Assembly: GCA_030605705.1 (NCBI GenBank)
Contig: JAUWHU010000404.1
Location: 1-20,264 of the forward strand
Length of the DNA: 20,264 nt
Direction: 5' to 3'
Origin: Thermoflexia bacterium
GTDB taxonomy: Bacteria > Chloroflexota > Anaerolineae > B4-G1 > SLSP01
Below, one piece after another: positions 1 to 7,415 of the stretch (position 1 is the stretch's first letter; each line of letters opens with the position of its first letter). Under the pieces are notes generated by a model that did not search any database, had not been told where the DNA came from, and saw only the letters and a list, made by a program, of their open reading frames with translations. Position numbers and translations under genes: made by a program.

Positions 1-396
1 GAGCCGCTCAATTTCCCGAGCCCGGATAGTGCCAACAGTGGTGAAGCTGTCAGGCAAATCCCACCGGTGGTTGAAGATGCGAACACCGGCGTATTTCGTC
101 GCTCTCTCCTGAGGCGTAACACCGATCAACTTGTTCACCGCCTCCCCGCTCATCAGCTGGTGAGTACCCAAAGCTATCAGGTAGTCCAGCGCTTTCACAC
201 GCCCCCAGAGCAGTTCGTGGAATAAGCGGAAGAAGAGCGGGAGTGGAGCCGTTCGGGTGCCGTCGGGGATGATGATAAGTACCCGCTTGCCGTTGAGGTC
301 GACCTTTGCGAGCGCTTCGGATGTGAGCGCACGAACCTCCGATTCAGTAAGAGAACTTTCGTCGTACCCTTTCCCAACCCAATCACGATCACTCAT
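1..396 (-). CDS. LarA-like nickel-dependent 2-hydroxyacid racemase/epimerase, N-terminal part (cut by window edge)
   Basis: An open frame of 132 codons starts at the ATG at 396 and runs off the window at base 1 without a stop, so only the N-terminal domain (DUF2088/LarA fold) is seen. The start is supported by AAAGGTG about 6 bases upstream. A strand-loop VLIIIPDGTRTAP at residues 39-51 carries the LarA-type D-x-T-R motif (Asp45-Arg48), and LGTHQLMS at 76-83 matches the GTH segment holding a catalytic/metal-region His (His79). Family members use a nickel-pincer cofactor to racemise or epimerise 2-hydroxyacids; one known activity is D-gluconate/D-mannonate 2-epimerisation. It is the most distal gene seen in the inositol/hexuronate operon, so a sugar-acid substrate such as D-mannonate is an inference. 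The C-terminal half with the pincer lysine is outside the window. Confidence 0.85.
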   Translation of the reverse strand, partial: MSDRDWVGKGYDESSLTESEVRALTSEALAKVDLNGKRVLIIIPDGTRTAPLPLFFRLFHELLWGRVKALDYLIALGTHQLMSGEAVNKLIGVTPQERATKYAGVRIFNHRWDLPDSFTTVGTIRAREIERL

Positions 397-412
397 TTTG
401 ACACCTTTGCCT

Positions 413-442
413 ACTATACAGATCTATCAGATTCAACTGATA
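413..442 (-). promoter_or_regulatory. Possible larA promoter with overlapping inverted repeat
   Basis: Reading the minus strand towards the larA-like start at 396, TATAGT (413-418) is a fair -10 box. An 18-base inverted repeat with 6-base arms TATCAG/CTGATA (425-442) overlaps where a -35 box would lie; the -35 itself is poor. This would suit a regulated promoter. It is a weak call made by eye. Confidence 0.3.
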
Positions 443-472
443 CGGAATATGACGATTCGCGATCCGTGGCGC

Positions 473-492
473 AAAAAGCCAATTTTTGGCTC
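473..492 (-). terminator. Probable intrinsic terminator upstream of the larA-like gene
   Basis: On the minus strand AGCCAA-AAA-TTGGCT forms a 6-bp stem with a 3-base loop and is followed directly by a run of T. It lies after the HAD remnant and before the larA-like gene, so it could end or attenuate the iol-uxa transcript. The stem is short, so efficiency may be modest. Confidence 0.5.
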
Positions 493-543
493 AAGAGATC
501 AGTTTTTTCTCGACCCAGCACCTCAGACCGCGTCCTATACCTT

Positions 544-790
544 CTAAGGCGGCAATTCCGGCAGGTATTCCTCGAACTCGGCAATCACCTGTCCTTCATA
601 CTCGCCAGCGCAGCTGCCCTACAGAAAGTGGTGCATCGCTCCAATGCCTAATTATGCTAAGCGTGAAGCAGTCTTCGTGCTTGACTTCCACTGCATCAAA
701 AGCGCAGCCATCGGAGTCTAGCCCGATAAAGAAACCATGCGGAGGCTTCAGTTCCGCCAGAGGGCGAGCGGCTTCGGGAAAATCTATCAT
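544..790 (-). pseudogene. Internally deleted HAD-family phosphatase remnant
   Basis: From the ATG at 790, about 50 residues look like the N terminus of a HAD hydrolase: GFFIGLDSDGCAFD carries motif I D-x-D-G-x-x-x-D (residues 25-32), followed by VEVKHEDCF. After HW (49-50) similarity is lost and the frame stops at 596. In another frame, about 20 residues resembling a real C terminus (AGEYEGQVIAEFEEYLPEL) run to a TAG at 544-546. From memory, related HAD proteins end in a similar ...AEFEALLPE tail, so this looks like one gene that lost most of its middle and shifted frame. All later HAD motifs (Ser/Thr, Lys, acidic) are missing, so it should be inactive. An intact version could have been an inositol-phosphate or sugar phosphatase for this operon, but that is speculation. 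Confidence 0.6.
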
Positions 791-818
791 CAGTTAATCT
801 CCGATATATTGGTGCAGT

Positions 819-1118
819 TCAATTTCTTGAAAATGGGATAAGACCGGTGTATGTTGCCAGTGTCAAGCGCACATGCCGTGTGCTACGTGTTGTATATGGT
901 TGACGCATAATTACAAGAGACTTTAAGTCATGCGTCCGGAATAATTCGGCGAGCTCTCGCGGCTTGGCGCGAGGGTTGGGCAAGCCGTCGGGTCGAGAAA
1001 ATTGCCCTGTCTCCAGCACGTTCCGAAGCTGATCAAACGAATTCTGCCGCATCAGACTAAGGGAGGTGTGGTAGCGGTTCGCACCATCACAGATAACACG
1101 GCCGCCGGGCTTGGTCAC
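819..1118 (-). pseudogene. C-terminal fragment of a class I SAM methyltransferase-like protein
   Basis: A 99-residue frame begins at a GTG two bases after the stop of the SDR gene. Its first residues, TKPGGRVICDGANRY, resemble the L-x-P-G-G-R strand (post-motif region) of class I SAM-dependent methyltransferases, which normally lies more than 100 residues into the protein. The Rossmann glycine motif is absent, so the N-terminal half is missing. NPRAKPRELAELFRTHDL fits a downstream helix of such enzymes. The abrupt start next to the uxuB stop suggests deletion or insertion debris. The GTG may not be a real start, and no good ribosome binding site is seen. Identification rests on a short motif, so it is tentative. 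Confidence 0.45.
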
Positions 1119-1120
1119 AC

Positions 1121-1957
1121 TTACACCCCACTAAAGGCTGAAAACCCCCCATCCACTGGCACCACAACGCCGGTCACGTACGACGAGGCCGGCGAGATTA
1201 GCCAGAGAAGCGTGCCCAACAGGTCTTCCGGATCGCCAAAGCGTCCCATGGGTGTGTGCTCGATAATGGTGCGGCCACGCTTGGTCAACTCCCCCGTTTC
1301 TGGGCTGGTAAGCAGGAAGCGGTTCTGTTCGGTCAGGAAAAAGCCCGGCGCGATGGCGTTGACGCGGATGCGGGGCGAGTACTCCTGAGCCATGTAAACC
1401 GCCAGCCATTGGGTGAAATTACTCACACCGGCCTTGGCAGCCGAATAAGCCGGGATGCGGGTCAGCGGGCGGAAGGCGTTCATAGAGGAGATGTTCAATA
1501 TCACGCCCTCGCCGCGCTTTGCCATGCCTCTACTAAAAACCTGGCTCGACAGGAACGTGCCCAGGATGTTGAGGTCAAATACAAAGCGCAGCGCCTTATC
1601 GGGTAGGTCGAAGAACGAGAGTTCCTCGCTGGTGGTGGCTTTAGGCTTGTTACCTCCGGCGGCATTAATCAACACATCAACATGGTCACCAAACTCGCCT
1701 TTAACGACTGCCTCCGCCTGAAGCAGCGTGTCGCGCTTCAGGACATCGGCATAGACGACGATGGCGCGCCCCGGCCCGCCTTCGAGGCGGTCCATCAGGC
1801 GGTCTGCTAGCTCCGGCGCCCGATCGAGGATCGCCACGTTAGCGCAGCAGCCCACGAGCGCACAAGCCATCTCGCCGCCGAGGATCCCCGCCCCACCGGT
1901 AATGACGACCGTGCGATCGCTGAAGTCATACAATCTCGTCAGTTCTTTAAGGTCCAT
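1121..1957 (-). CDS. uxuB: SDR-family D-mannonate (fructuronate) oxidoreductase, B. subtilis UxuB type
   Basis: This 278-residue short-chain dehydrogenase has TGGAGILG (20-27) for nucleotide binding, Asp45 after beta-2 (favouring NAD), NAAGG (98-102), and a full catalytic set Asn130, Ser157/158, Tyr171 and Lys175 in YSAAK. PGFFLTEQNR and the ending VPVDGGFSAFSGV are typical of the SDR subgroup annotated as D-mannonate oxidoreductase, which has the same length as B. subtilis UxuB/YjmF. The inferred reaction is D-fructuronate + NADH to D-mannonate, directly after UxaE. The ATG lies 13 bases below the uxaE stop, implying one transcript. The ribosome binding site is weak (GGCGGGATC). Classical E. 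coli UxuB is an unrelated polyol dehydrogenase, so the symbol refers to the Bacillus-type protein. Another sugar-acid oxidoreductase activity is possible. Confidence 0.8.
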   Translation of the reverse strand: MDLKELTRLYDFSDRTVVITGGAGILGGEMACALVGCCANVAILDRAPELADRLMDRLEGGPGRAIVVYADVLKRDTLLQAEAVVKGEFGDHVDVLINAAGGNKPKATTSEELSFFDLPDKALRFVFDLNILGTFLSSQVFSRGMAKRGEGVILNISSMNAFRPLTRIPAYSAAKAGVSNFTQWLAVYMAQEYSPRIRVNAIAPGFFLTEQNRFLLTSPETGELTKRGRTIIEHTPMGRFGDPEDLLGTLLWLISPASSYVTGVVVPVDGGFSAFSGV

Positions 1958-1970
1958 ATTTGATCCCGCC

Positions 1971-3404
1971 TTACACGAAGGGCAGCAAGTGCCTCATGAA
2001 ATGGTTTTCCAATGCCTGGTAGTGAGCCTCTTCATGCGCTACCAACACATCGTTTAACCGATCCCTAAATTGCGCCAGCGCCGAGCCGAAGGTCACATGC
2101 AGCATCTCGCGGGCGTCGAATTGCTCCAACACAGCGGGCAATTCCTCATCACTCAGGCTCTCGATCTGGGGTGCCCGAAGCGGGTCAGCGGAGACATGGT
2201 ACGTCGCTCGGTCCTGCTCATAGCACTCAAACGCAAGCCGGTAGATGTCGCGGAAAAGCGCCGGTTTGACGCCCGCGATCGTCCGCAGCGCCTCTAGATA
2301 ACTGGTGCCAGCTGTCTTGAGGTGCAGCACTCCGCTCGTCTGCTCGGCGAAGATTGGGTAGATACTGAACTTATCGGAGCCGGAATGGAGGCTGAGTTTG
2401 TACGGCCCCAAAACGCGGGCAACAGCGGCGTGTTGGGCTAGGTCGATCTCCAGCGCCTCCAAGTCGCCGATATAATCCACACCCTTCTCAAATCGCCCGA
2501 TGTATCGCGGCGCCAGGCTGACCCACTGCACCCCCAGCCGTCTCAGTTCACTGGCTATGAAGTAATGTTCTAGGGCGCTGGTTGGGGTTTCAGTTTCGTC
2601 GACCGAAATTTCCAGCTCGAAGTCCTTAGTTTGAGTAGTTAGGTGGCGGTACATGCGGACGATGTGGGCGATGGCTTGACCGTACTTGCACAGCGCTCGC
2701 AGCAGTGTCTCTTCGGTGAAGATCAAAGCTAACCCATCGCCCAAATTGAAGGTTCTATCGATGAAAGCCGCCTGTACATCGGCGGCGTTGGCTTCCAGTG
2801 CCTCCCAGGGAAAGGCGGCGAACTTTTCCCGCAGCATTGATAGAGGCGCGTTGTGAGCTGCGTTGTCCACGTGGTCGCCGGGGTCAATGGTGAAAAATGT
2901 ATAGCTAGCGGCCACGCATAAGTCGATATCCTCGGTTGTCTTTAAGTGGTCGGCATCTGCTCCCCAGGGTTCACGCCAGCTTTCCTGGAAAACACCCCAG
3001 GCAGCGTCGTCAATTACATCCTGTGGACTGCGACCGGTGCGGGCGTTCTCACGCATGGATTGTTGAGCAAGAATAGGGTCAACGCCACTTACACGGCGCA
3101 GGGCACGGATATGCCCCGGCGTCGCCAGCCCCAGCCGATCACCGCAGCCGACCGATTTGACAAGCCCCAAGAGTTGAGGCCGCAGCCAGGGAAGCCGTTG
3201 GCGTAAGGCAGTGATACTGTTATGCGTCAGGGGGCAGAGGAGCGCCTCGCCCCGCCGTTGGCCCTCGAAGCCGCTCGCCTCACCTATTATCCCCAGTAAT
3301 TTACGCCGTTTGTCGCGGACTAGAAAATAGATCGTTCCATCCGCCTCCACCAGCGAGCGAGGATAGGCCTCCATTCCTGCCATTCGCTCCAGTCGCTCAA
3401 TCAT
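1971..3404 (-). CDS. uxaE: Tagaturonate epimerase (D-tagaturonate/D-fructuronate 3-epimerase) UxaE
   Basis: This 477-residue protein is recognised as the UxaE family from its overall pattern: SVGCGDRLGLATPGHIRAL (85-102), FTIDPGDHVD (171-180), the mid-protein EISVDETETPT, WVSLAPRYIGRFEKGVDYIGD, and SLHSGSDKFSIYP. The family enzyme from T. maritima interconverts D-tagaturonate and D-fructuronate (EC 5.1.2.7). Here it would take D-tagaturonate made by IolO and hand D-fructuronate to the SDR downstream. Length fits the family. Its start overlaps the 3' end of iolO by 8 bases and its stop lies 13 bases before uxuB, so the three genes are translationally linked. No damage is seen. Confidence in the family is high; substrate is supported by both neighbours. 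Confidence 0.87.
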   Translation of the reverse strand: MIERLERMAGMEAYPRSLVEADGTIYFLVRDKRRKLLGIIGEASGFEGQRRGEALLCPLTHNSITALRQRLPWLRPQLLGLVKSVGCGDRLGLATPGHIRALRRVSGVDPILAQQSMRENARTGRSPQDVIDDAAWGVFQESWREPWGADADHLKTTEDIDLCVAASYTFFTIDPGDHVDNAAHNAPLSMLREKFAAFPWEALEANAADVQAAFIDRTFNLGDGLALIFTEETLLRALCKYGQAIAHIVRMYRHLTTQTKDFELEISVDETETPTSALEHYFIASELRRLGVQWVSLAPRYIGRFEKGVDYIGDLEALEIDLAQHAAVARVLGPYKLSLHSGSDKFSIYPIFAEQTSGVLHLKTAGTSYLEALRTIAGVKPALFRDIYRLAFECYEQDRATYHVSADPLRAPQIESLSDEELPAVLEQFDAREMLHVTFGSALAQFRDRLNDVLVAHEEAHYQALENHFMRHLLPFV

Positions 3405-4227
3405 ACTGATCTCCCTCTATCATTTGGAGTTTTCGCAGGTGAGTAACCCCTCGCTCAGCCGATATATCGGCCTCGGGAAAGGGCATGAACTCGCCGGAGA
3501 TGAATCCCTGGTAGCCGGTGTCGAACAGAGTTCCCAGTATAGAGGCGAAATCCAGGTGTCCTGCGCCGGGATGCCATCGGTTGGAGTCGGCCACGTGGAA
3601 GTGGAAAATACGCTCTCCGCAAATACGGATGCTATCCTCGATAGATGGTTCCTCAATATTCATGTGAAAGGTATCCAAGAGCAACCCCATGTTGTCAGTG
3701 CCAATACGCTCGATAAGATCCAGGCCCTCGGCGACGGTGTGGACAAGGTCTGTCTCGTAGCGGTTGAGCGGCTCCAGGGCCAGCCGCACATCCTGCTCCG
3801 CAGCGCATGAACAGCAGGCTTGCAGGGCCTCGATGAGATAGGTCATGGATTGCTGGTGGGACTGTCCTTTGGGCGTGACCCCACGCAGAAGACCGATAAT
3901 GATAATGGCGCTAAAGCGCGAGGCCAATGGTACGTGACTTTTAACGCGCTCAATCGCAGCGACGCGTACAGCGGGGTCATCGCTGGTGAACGACAGCTTC
4001 TCTTCACCCCAAGCTTGGCCAGTGCCAATAGCCGGTACGACCAGACCCTTAGCCGAGACAACGGCTTGCAGCTCGCCAGCGTCCACTAGTTTTGGATCGC
4101 GGATCGCCAGTTCGACGCCATCGTAACCCCAACCGGCGATCTTGGCAACGTTGGCTTCAAAGTCGCCTTTAAAAGCCACTGCCTGGAATTGGGCAGCTTG
4201 GGTAGAAAGCACAATGGAAAGCTTCAT
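3397..4227 (-). CDS. iolO: IolO-like 5-keto-L-gluconate epimerase (xylose-isomerase-like TIM barrel)
   Basis: This sugar isomerase/epimerase TIM-barrel protein is 276 residues long when started at the ATG at 4227, which lies 7 bases after AAAGGA; an ATG one codon earlier and one at 4257 are alternatives. The four metal/catalytic residues of the D-tagatose 3-epimerase group are in place: Glu152 (LALEPLNRYE), Asp185 (LLLDTFHMNIEE), His211 (FHFHVADSNR) and Glu246 (ISGEFMP). In T. maritima the IolO member epimerises 5-keto-L-gluconate to D-tagaturonate. The assignment to IolO over other ketose epimerases rests on its position between iolN and uxaE, whose product and substrate it would connect. 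It overlaps uxaE by 8 bases. The gap of about 125 bases to iolN holds no gene. Confidence 0.8.
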   Translation of the reverse strand: MKLSIVLSTQAAQFQAVAFKGDFEANVAKIAGWGYDGVELAIRDPKLVDAGELQAVVSAKGLVVPAIGTGQAWGEEKLSFTSDDPAVRVAAIERVKSHVPLASRFSAIIIIGLLRGVTPKGQSHQQSMTYLIEALQACCSCAAEQDVRLALEPLNRYETDLVHTVAEGLDLIERIGTDNMGLLLDTFHMNIEEPSIEDSIRICGERIFHFHVADSNRWHPGAGHLDFASILGTLFDTGYQGFISGEFMPFPEADISAERGVTHLRKLQMIEGDQYD

Positions 4228-4353
4228 CATGAAGTCCTTTGAAATTGATTTCCGCATCCTGCGATTGAGTCGATTTAGATGTCATTCTACCGCTGCAGCG
4301 GGTCTCCGGCCCGCTCCATCGGTTTCTCTGAAATGGATGCCCAACGACGATGG

Positions 4354-5478
4354 TCAGGACTTTGCGATCTGCCCGATCGCCGGGAGTTGGTAGACCGGCT
4401 TCCAACCCTCGCTCATCGGTTCGCGCAGGTATGGCTCCATCTCTTCGACTGTTCGCAGTGTGACCTCTTCAACAGGCGGCACTTCACCAGGTGGGAAAAC
4501 CTCCAGAATATCGTCGACGAGGATGGTCAGATAACGCAAGATAGCAGCCAAAGGACGTTTGGCTTTCCATGCCTCCGCGTCTGCGGCATTACCCACGACG
4601 CCCTCGGGAGTGGCGACGATCTCGATGGCGAAATGACCCTGTCCTTCGGACCAACGGCTTGGTCGGTGATATGGATCCACCGACGTGTCAAAGTGTCCGT
4701 CCGGTAAGAACCCCTTGCCTTTCGTATTGACCGCATGCTTCATATCGACCATTTCAGGGAAGAGGTAGAGGCCTAAAGACGTCTCAGCTTCTTCCGCGTG
4801 GACGAAATTGGATCCCCATACCCCACCGCGATCCTTGGTATAGAAAGACTCACGCACAGCCCGATGCCAGTCAATCACACGGTAGATTCCAGGGAGTTGG
4901 TAGCGTTTCTGGAACTGCTGGATGGTGGATTCCAACATCCATAAATGTCCATGGTTGTTGAGTAAGATCTGTTTTCGGAATCCATCATTCCACAATCCCA
5001 GCATGACATCGATGAGCATCTCGCGCGCGATATCTTCTCGAATGGGTGCAGTACCCGCCATGCCGTAGTGGTGATAGGGGTGGGCGCCAAAGTTGAGTGG
5101 CGGCAACGAGATTGCCACCGGATATCCCTTGGCCTTGGTGTAGCGGCGTACACCTTCGGCGATCTGGCTGACGAACAAGGTGTCCGTTGCGCTGACGGTA
5201 TGCGCGCCGTGCAGCTCGGTGCATCCAATAGGGATGAACACGATGTCATTTTTACGTCGTTCCTCGACCAGTTGGTGTCGGATGATCATCTGGAGGTAAG
5301 AACCGGATTTGCCCCATTCGACGGGAGACGGCATGCCATATTCTTTCAGCACTGCGTCTATTTCCTCTTCGCTAGACTCCCAAAGCTTCTTCTTCATGCG
5401 TCCGATAGCGTTATCCTCGAAAATCACGGTTGGATTATCGGAGGCGAGCCAACCCTTTGGCATAGAATTATCTGACAT
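4354..5478 (-). CDS. iolN: IolN-like 3-dehydro-scyllo-inosose hydrolase (creatininase superfamily)
   Basis: This 374-residue creatininase-superfamily metal amidohydrolase-like enzyme has PIGCTELHGAHTVSATDT (83-100), giving the usual metal ligands Glu88, His90 and Asp99, then NNHGHLWMLES (174-184, His176) and HAEEAETS (227-234). It is longer than creatininase itself, with an N-terminal extension of about 75 residues and a C-terminal tail. In T. maritima, IolN opens the ring of the diketo-inositol made by IolM to give 5-keto-L-gluconate, a carbon-carbon hydrolysis. The flanking iolM and iolO homologues make this the best assignment. The ATG at 5478 follows TAGGAG at a spacing of about 9 bases. 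No signal peptide is seen, so it should be cytoplasmic. Confidence 0.8.
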   Translation of the reverse strand: MSDNSMPKGWLASDNPTVIFEDNAIGRMKKKLWESSEEEIDAVLKEYGMPSPVEWGKSGSYLQMIIRHQLVEERRKNDIVFIPIGCTELHGAHTVSATDTLFVSQIAEGVRRYTKAKGYPVAISLPPLNFGAHPYHHYGMAGTAPIREDIAREMLIDVMLGLWNDGFRKQILLNNHGHLWMLESTIQQFQKRYQLPGIYRVIDWHRAVRESFYTKDRGGVWGSNFVHAEEAETSLGLYLFPEMVDMKHAVNTKGKGFLPDGHFDTSVDPYHRPSRWSEGQGHFAIEIVATPEGVVGNAADAEAWKAKRPLAAILRYLTILVDDILEVFPPGEVPPVEEVTLRTVEEMEPYLREPMSEGWKPVYQLPAIGQIAKS

Positions 5479-5638
5479 GATCCACTACTCCTAGATTATT
5501 TTTTTATCGTTCATCAGCTATTTGGTAAGGGCGATTTGTGGACCGCCCCGAAAAGATGTCATTCTTTCTCCCTCAATCCGTCCAATCCCCTGCGCCCAAG
5601 ATCCGCCCCCAGGATTGGAGGAAGAGGTGCGGATGGAT

Positions 5639-5872
5639 TCAGGCGCTGGGCTTTACCATAATCTTACCCTCGGCGCGGTCGACCTACTTGGCGATGGCTT
5701 CCACTGCCTCATCCAGTTTGTAGCGAGCAGTGATGATCGGGCTCAAGTCCAACTGACCGGAGGCCGCCAACCAGATGACGTTGGGGAAATTCTCGCGGCT
5801 GGAGTGCCCCTGTGAGCCAACGACCTGACCCCGGCGCACCTGCAATGTCTCAAGGTACATCGGACTCGATGG
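5639..5872 (-). pseudogene. C-terminal remnant of an IolM-like zinc dehydrogenase
   Basis: Reading the minus strand from about 5872, the frame encodes PMYLETLQVRRGQVVGSQGH and then FPNVIWLAASGQLDLSPIIT, followed by LDEAVEAIAK, an in-frame TAG at 5684-5686, and VDRAEGKIMVKPSA before a TGA at 5639-5641. The stretch aligns with the C-terminal part of the intact iolM in this operon (VLQVRRAEIIGAQGHSGHGT at 331-350) and resembles zinc-type dehydrogenases generally. Both catalytic and NAD domains are missing and the reading frame is broken by the TAG, so this is a dead paralogue fragment about 74 codons long. Confidence 0.8.
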
Positions 5873-5907
5873 GCAGCGTGCATTGAGAGGACCATACTAA
5901 GTTTCAT
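5872..5907 (-). pseudogene. Twelve-codon remnant resembling the start of iolO
   Basis: From the ATG at 5907 the sequence reads MKLSMVLSMHAA, matching the intact iolO start MKLSIVLSTQAA at 9 of 12 residues. It then runs, out of frame, straight into the iolM-like remnant. This suggests two paralogous genes joined by a deletion. The match is short, so chance cannot be excluded. Confidence 0.45.
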
Positions 5908-6024
5908 CAGCGTATTTTCCATCGAGTGCATTAGCGGATGTGTAGAGGGTAACGAGGAACAACACGCCGTTGCGCATTACTAGTGAGACATAGCACAGGG
6001 CTCTTCCTGATGGTCAATATAGCG

Positions 6025-7221
6025 CTATTTAACCAAGCATGTAATCTTGGTTTCATTCCGGTTAGTCTGTAACTCGATGATGTTTACAGGCACTTCTTCC
6101 AGGCTGATCTTCTTGGTGATCATGGTGGTCATATCCATGCCATCGGCCATGCAGTCGATGACTCTTGGGAACGTGCCATGCCCGGAATGCCCCTGGGCGC
6201 CGATAATTTCCGCGCGCCGGACTTGCAGGACTTCACCGGTGACAGGCATCTTAGCCTCTGCCCGTGCCGTCACGACAATGGTGCTGTTCAGCGTACGGCC
6301 TTCCCAGATCACACGTTCGATGTCCGGGTAAACGACCTCCGGCAACCCAGTCGCTTCCATAAAGAGATCGGCTCCCATTCCATCGGTAAGTTCCAGCACC
6401 CGATCGGCAAAGTTTTCCTCCAGCGGGTTGATGGCATAGTCGGCGCCCATTTTTAATGCCATCTCAGCGCGCTCTTTTTGTGGCTCGGAAATGATGACCT
6501 TCGAAGCCCCTGCTCTCTTGAGAACCGCGCAGGCAGCAACTCCAATCGGCCCGCCGCCCAGAATGACGACCCGGTCGCCCGGACGGATGCCGCCGCCCCG
6601 CTCGATCACGGCGTTAAAGGCCACGCTGGTAGGCTCTGTCAGACTGCCGGCCAGGAAGATATCATCACCTTGATAAACGTCCGCCAATGGCTCCAGGCTC
6701 CAGAGATTCCTGGCAGGCAAGATTATGTACTGGGCAAATGCGCCATTGATGTTAAACCCAACTTCATCCAAACGTTCACAGTGGTTGGGATACCCATCCG
6801 CACACGGTTTACACTGGCTGCACCATAACATTTCCTCTGTAGTGACGCGTTCGCCGCCCTTGAAGGGTTTATTTGTGCTCTTATCGAAAGCGTCCTTGCC
6901 GGCTTCTACGACAATTCCAGAGAGTTCGTGGCCCAGAATGCAGGGGAACCCCGTTAGCCCAGGATAAAAAATGTAACCGTCTTCGTCATATTGTGCCATA
7001 TGGACGTCCGAGCCGCAGATTCCACAGGCTTTGACCTGCAGCAATACTTCTCCTGGCCCAGGAGCAGGAATATCATATTCCCTTATCTCGAGCCGTGGAT
7101 TTCTCCATACCTGGCTGCCTAGATACGTTTGGCGGCCTTCAAAGTCTTTTGAACCTAGTTTGAAACCGGGCTTAGGGTCCCAATCCGCAACCAGAGTCAC
7201 ACCTTGCATCTTGCCTTTCAT
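6025..7221 (-). CDS. iolM: IolM-like scyllo-inosose 3-dehydrogenase (zinc-dependent MDR)
   Basis: This 398-residue medium-chain zinc dehydrogenase has catalytic-site residues Cys69 (CGICGSD), His98-Glu99 (LGHEL) and a structural zinc site of four Cys (134, 137, 140, 148 in WCSQCKPCADGYPNHC). The NAD-binding LGGGPIG is at 221-227. DEDGYIFYPGLTGFP (79-93), TTEEMLWC (127-134) and LQVRRAEIIGAQGHSGHG (332-349) match what I recall of T. maritima TM0412-type proteins. That enzyme oxidises scyllo-inosose (2-keto-myo-inositol) with NAD to the diketo compound that IolN hydrolyses. The ATG follows AAAGGAG at 8 bases. It lies between iolG and iolN, in pathway order. Other polyol dehydrogenase activities cannot be ruled out from sequence alone. 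Confidence 0.83.
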   Translation of the reverse strand: MKGKMQGVTLVADWDPKPGFKLGSKDFEGRQTYLGSQVWRNPRLEIREYDIPAPGPGEVLLQVKACGICGSDVHMAQYDEDGYIFYPGLTGFPCILGHELSGIVVEAGKDAFDKSTNKPFKGGERVTTEEMLWCSQCKPCADGYPNHCERLDEVGFNINGAFAQYIILPARNLWSLEPLADVYQGDDIFLAGSLTEPTSVAFNAVIERGGGIRPGDRVVILGGGPIGVAACAVLKRAGASKVIISEPQKERAEMALKMGADYAINPLEENFADRVLELTDGMGADLFMEATGLPEVVYPDIERVIWEGRTLNSTIVVTARAEAKMPVTGEVLQVRRAEIIGAQGHSGHGTFPRVIDCMADGMDMTTMITKKISLEEVPVNIIELQTNRNETKITCLVK

Positions 7222-7287
7222 TGTGTTTACTCCTTTAAATTTTTCTATTTTGCTGTAATACCTGCCTCGCTCAAGTTGGGGAGCTGC

Positions 7288-7305
7288 CTACATAACAACC
7301 TCCTT
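7288..7305 (-). other. Perfect Shine-Dalgarno followed by an ATG-TAG start-stop
   Basis: In the leader between iolG and iolM the minus strand reads AAGGAGG (7299-7305), a 5-base spacer, then ATG (7291-7293) immediately followed by TAG (7288-7290). It is stronger than most ribosome binding sites of the window yet encodes only Met. It lies about 65 bases before the iolM start. It may be a minimal regulatory ORF or the relic of a lost gene start. Confidence 0.4.
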
Positions 7306-7415
7306 TTCCTAACCATTACTCTTATTTTGTAGGTGCATTCAGTTCATCAAAACCCCATCAATTTGCACACAACCCGTTTTCCCTTTACCACACTGTTTTA
7401 AGAAACCAGCTTACC

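Noticed and set aside
195..392. 65-codon minus frame at the left edge
   Set aside because: It is in a different frame from the LarA-like partial gene, which carries the family motifs and a good ribosome binding site.
7361..7372. TTTGCACACAAC before iolM as a second LacI operator
   Set aside because: Only one half-site of the palindrome is present (GTGTGCAA on the minus strand); the other half does not match, so it is probably chance.
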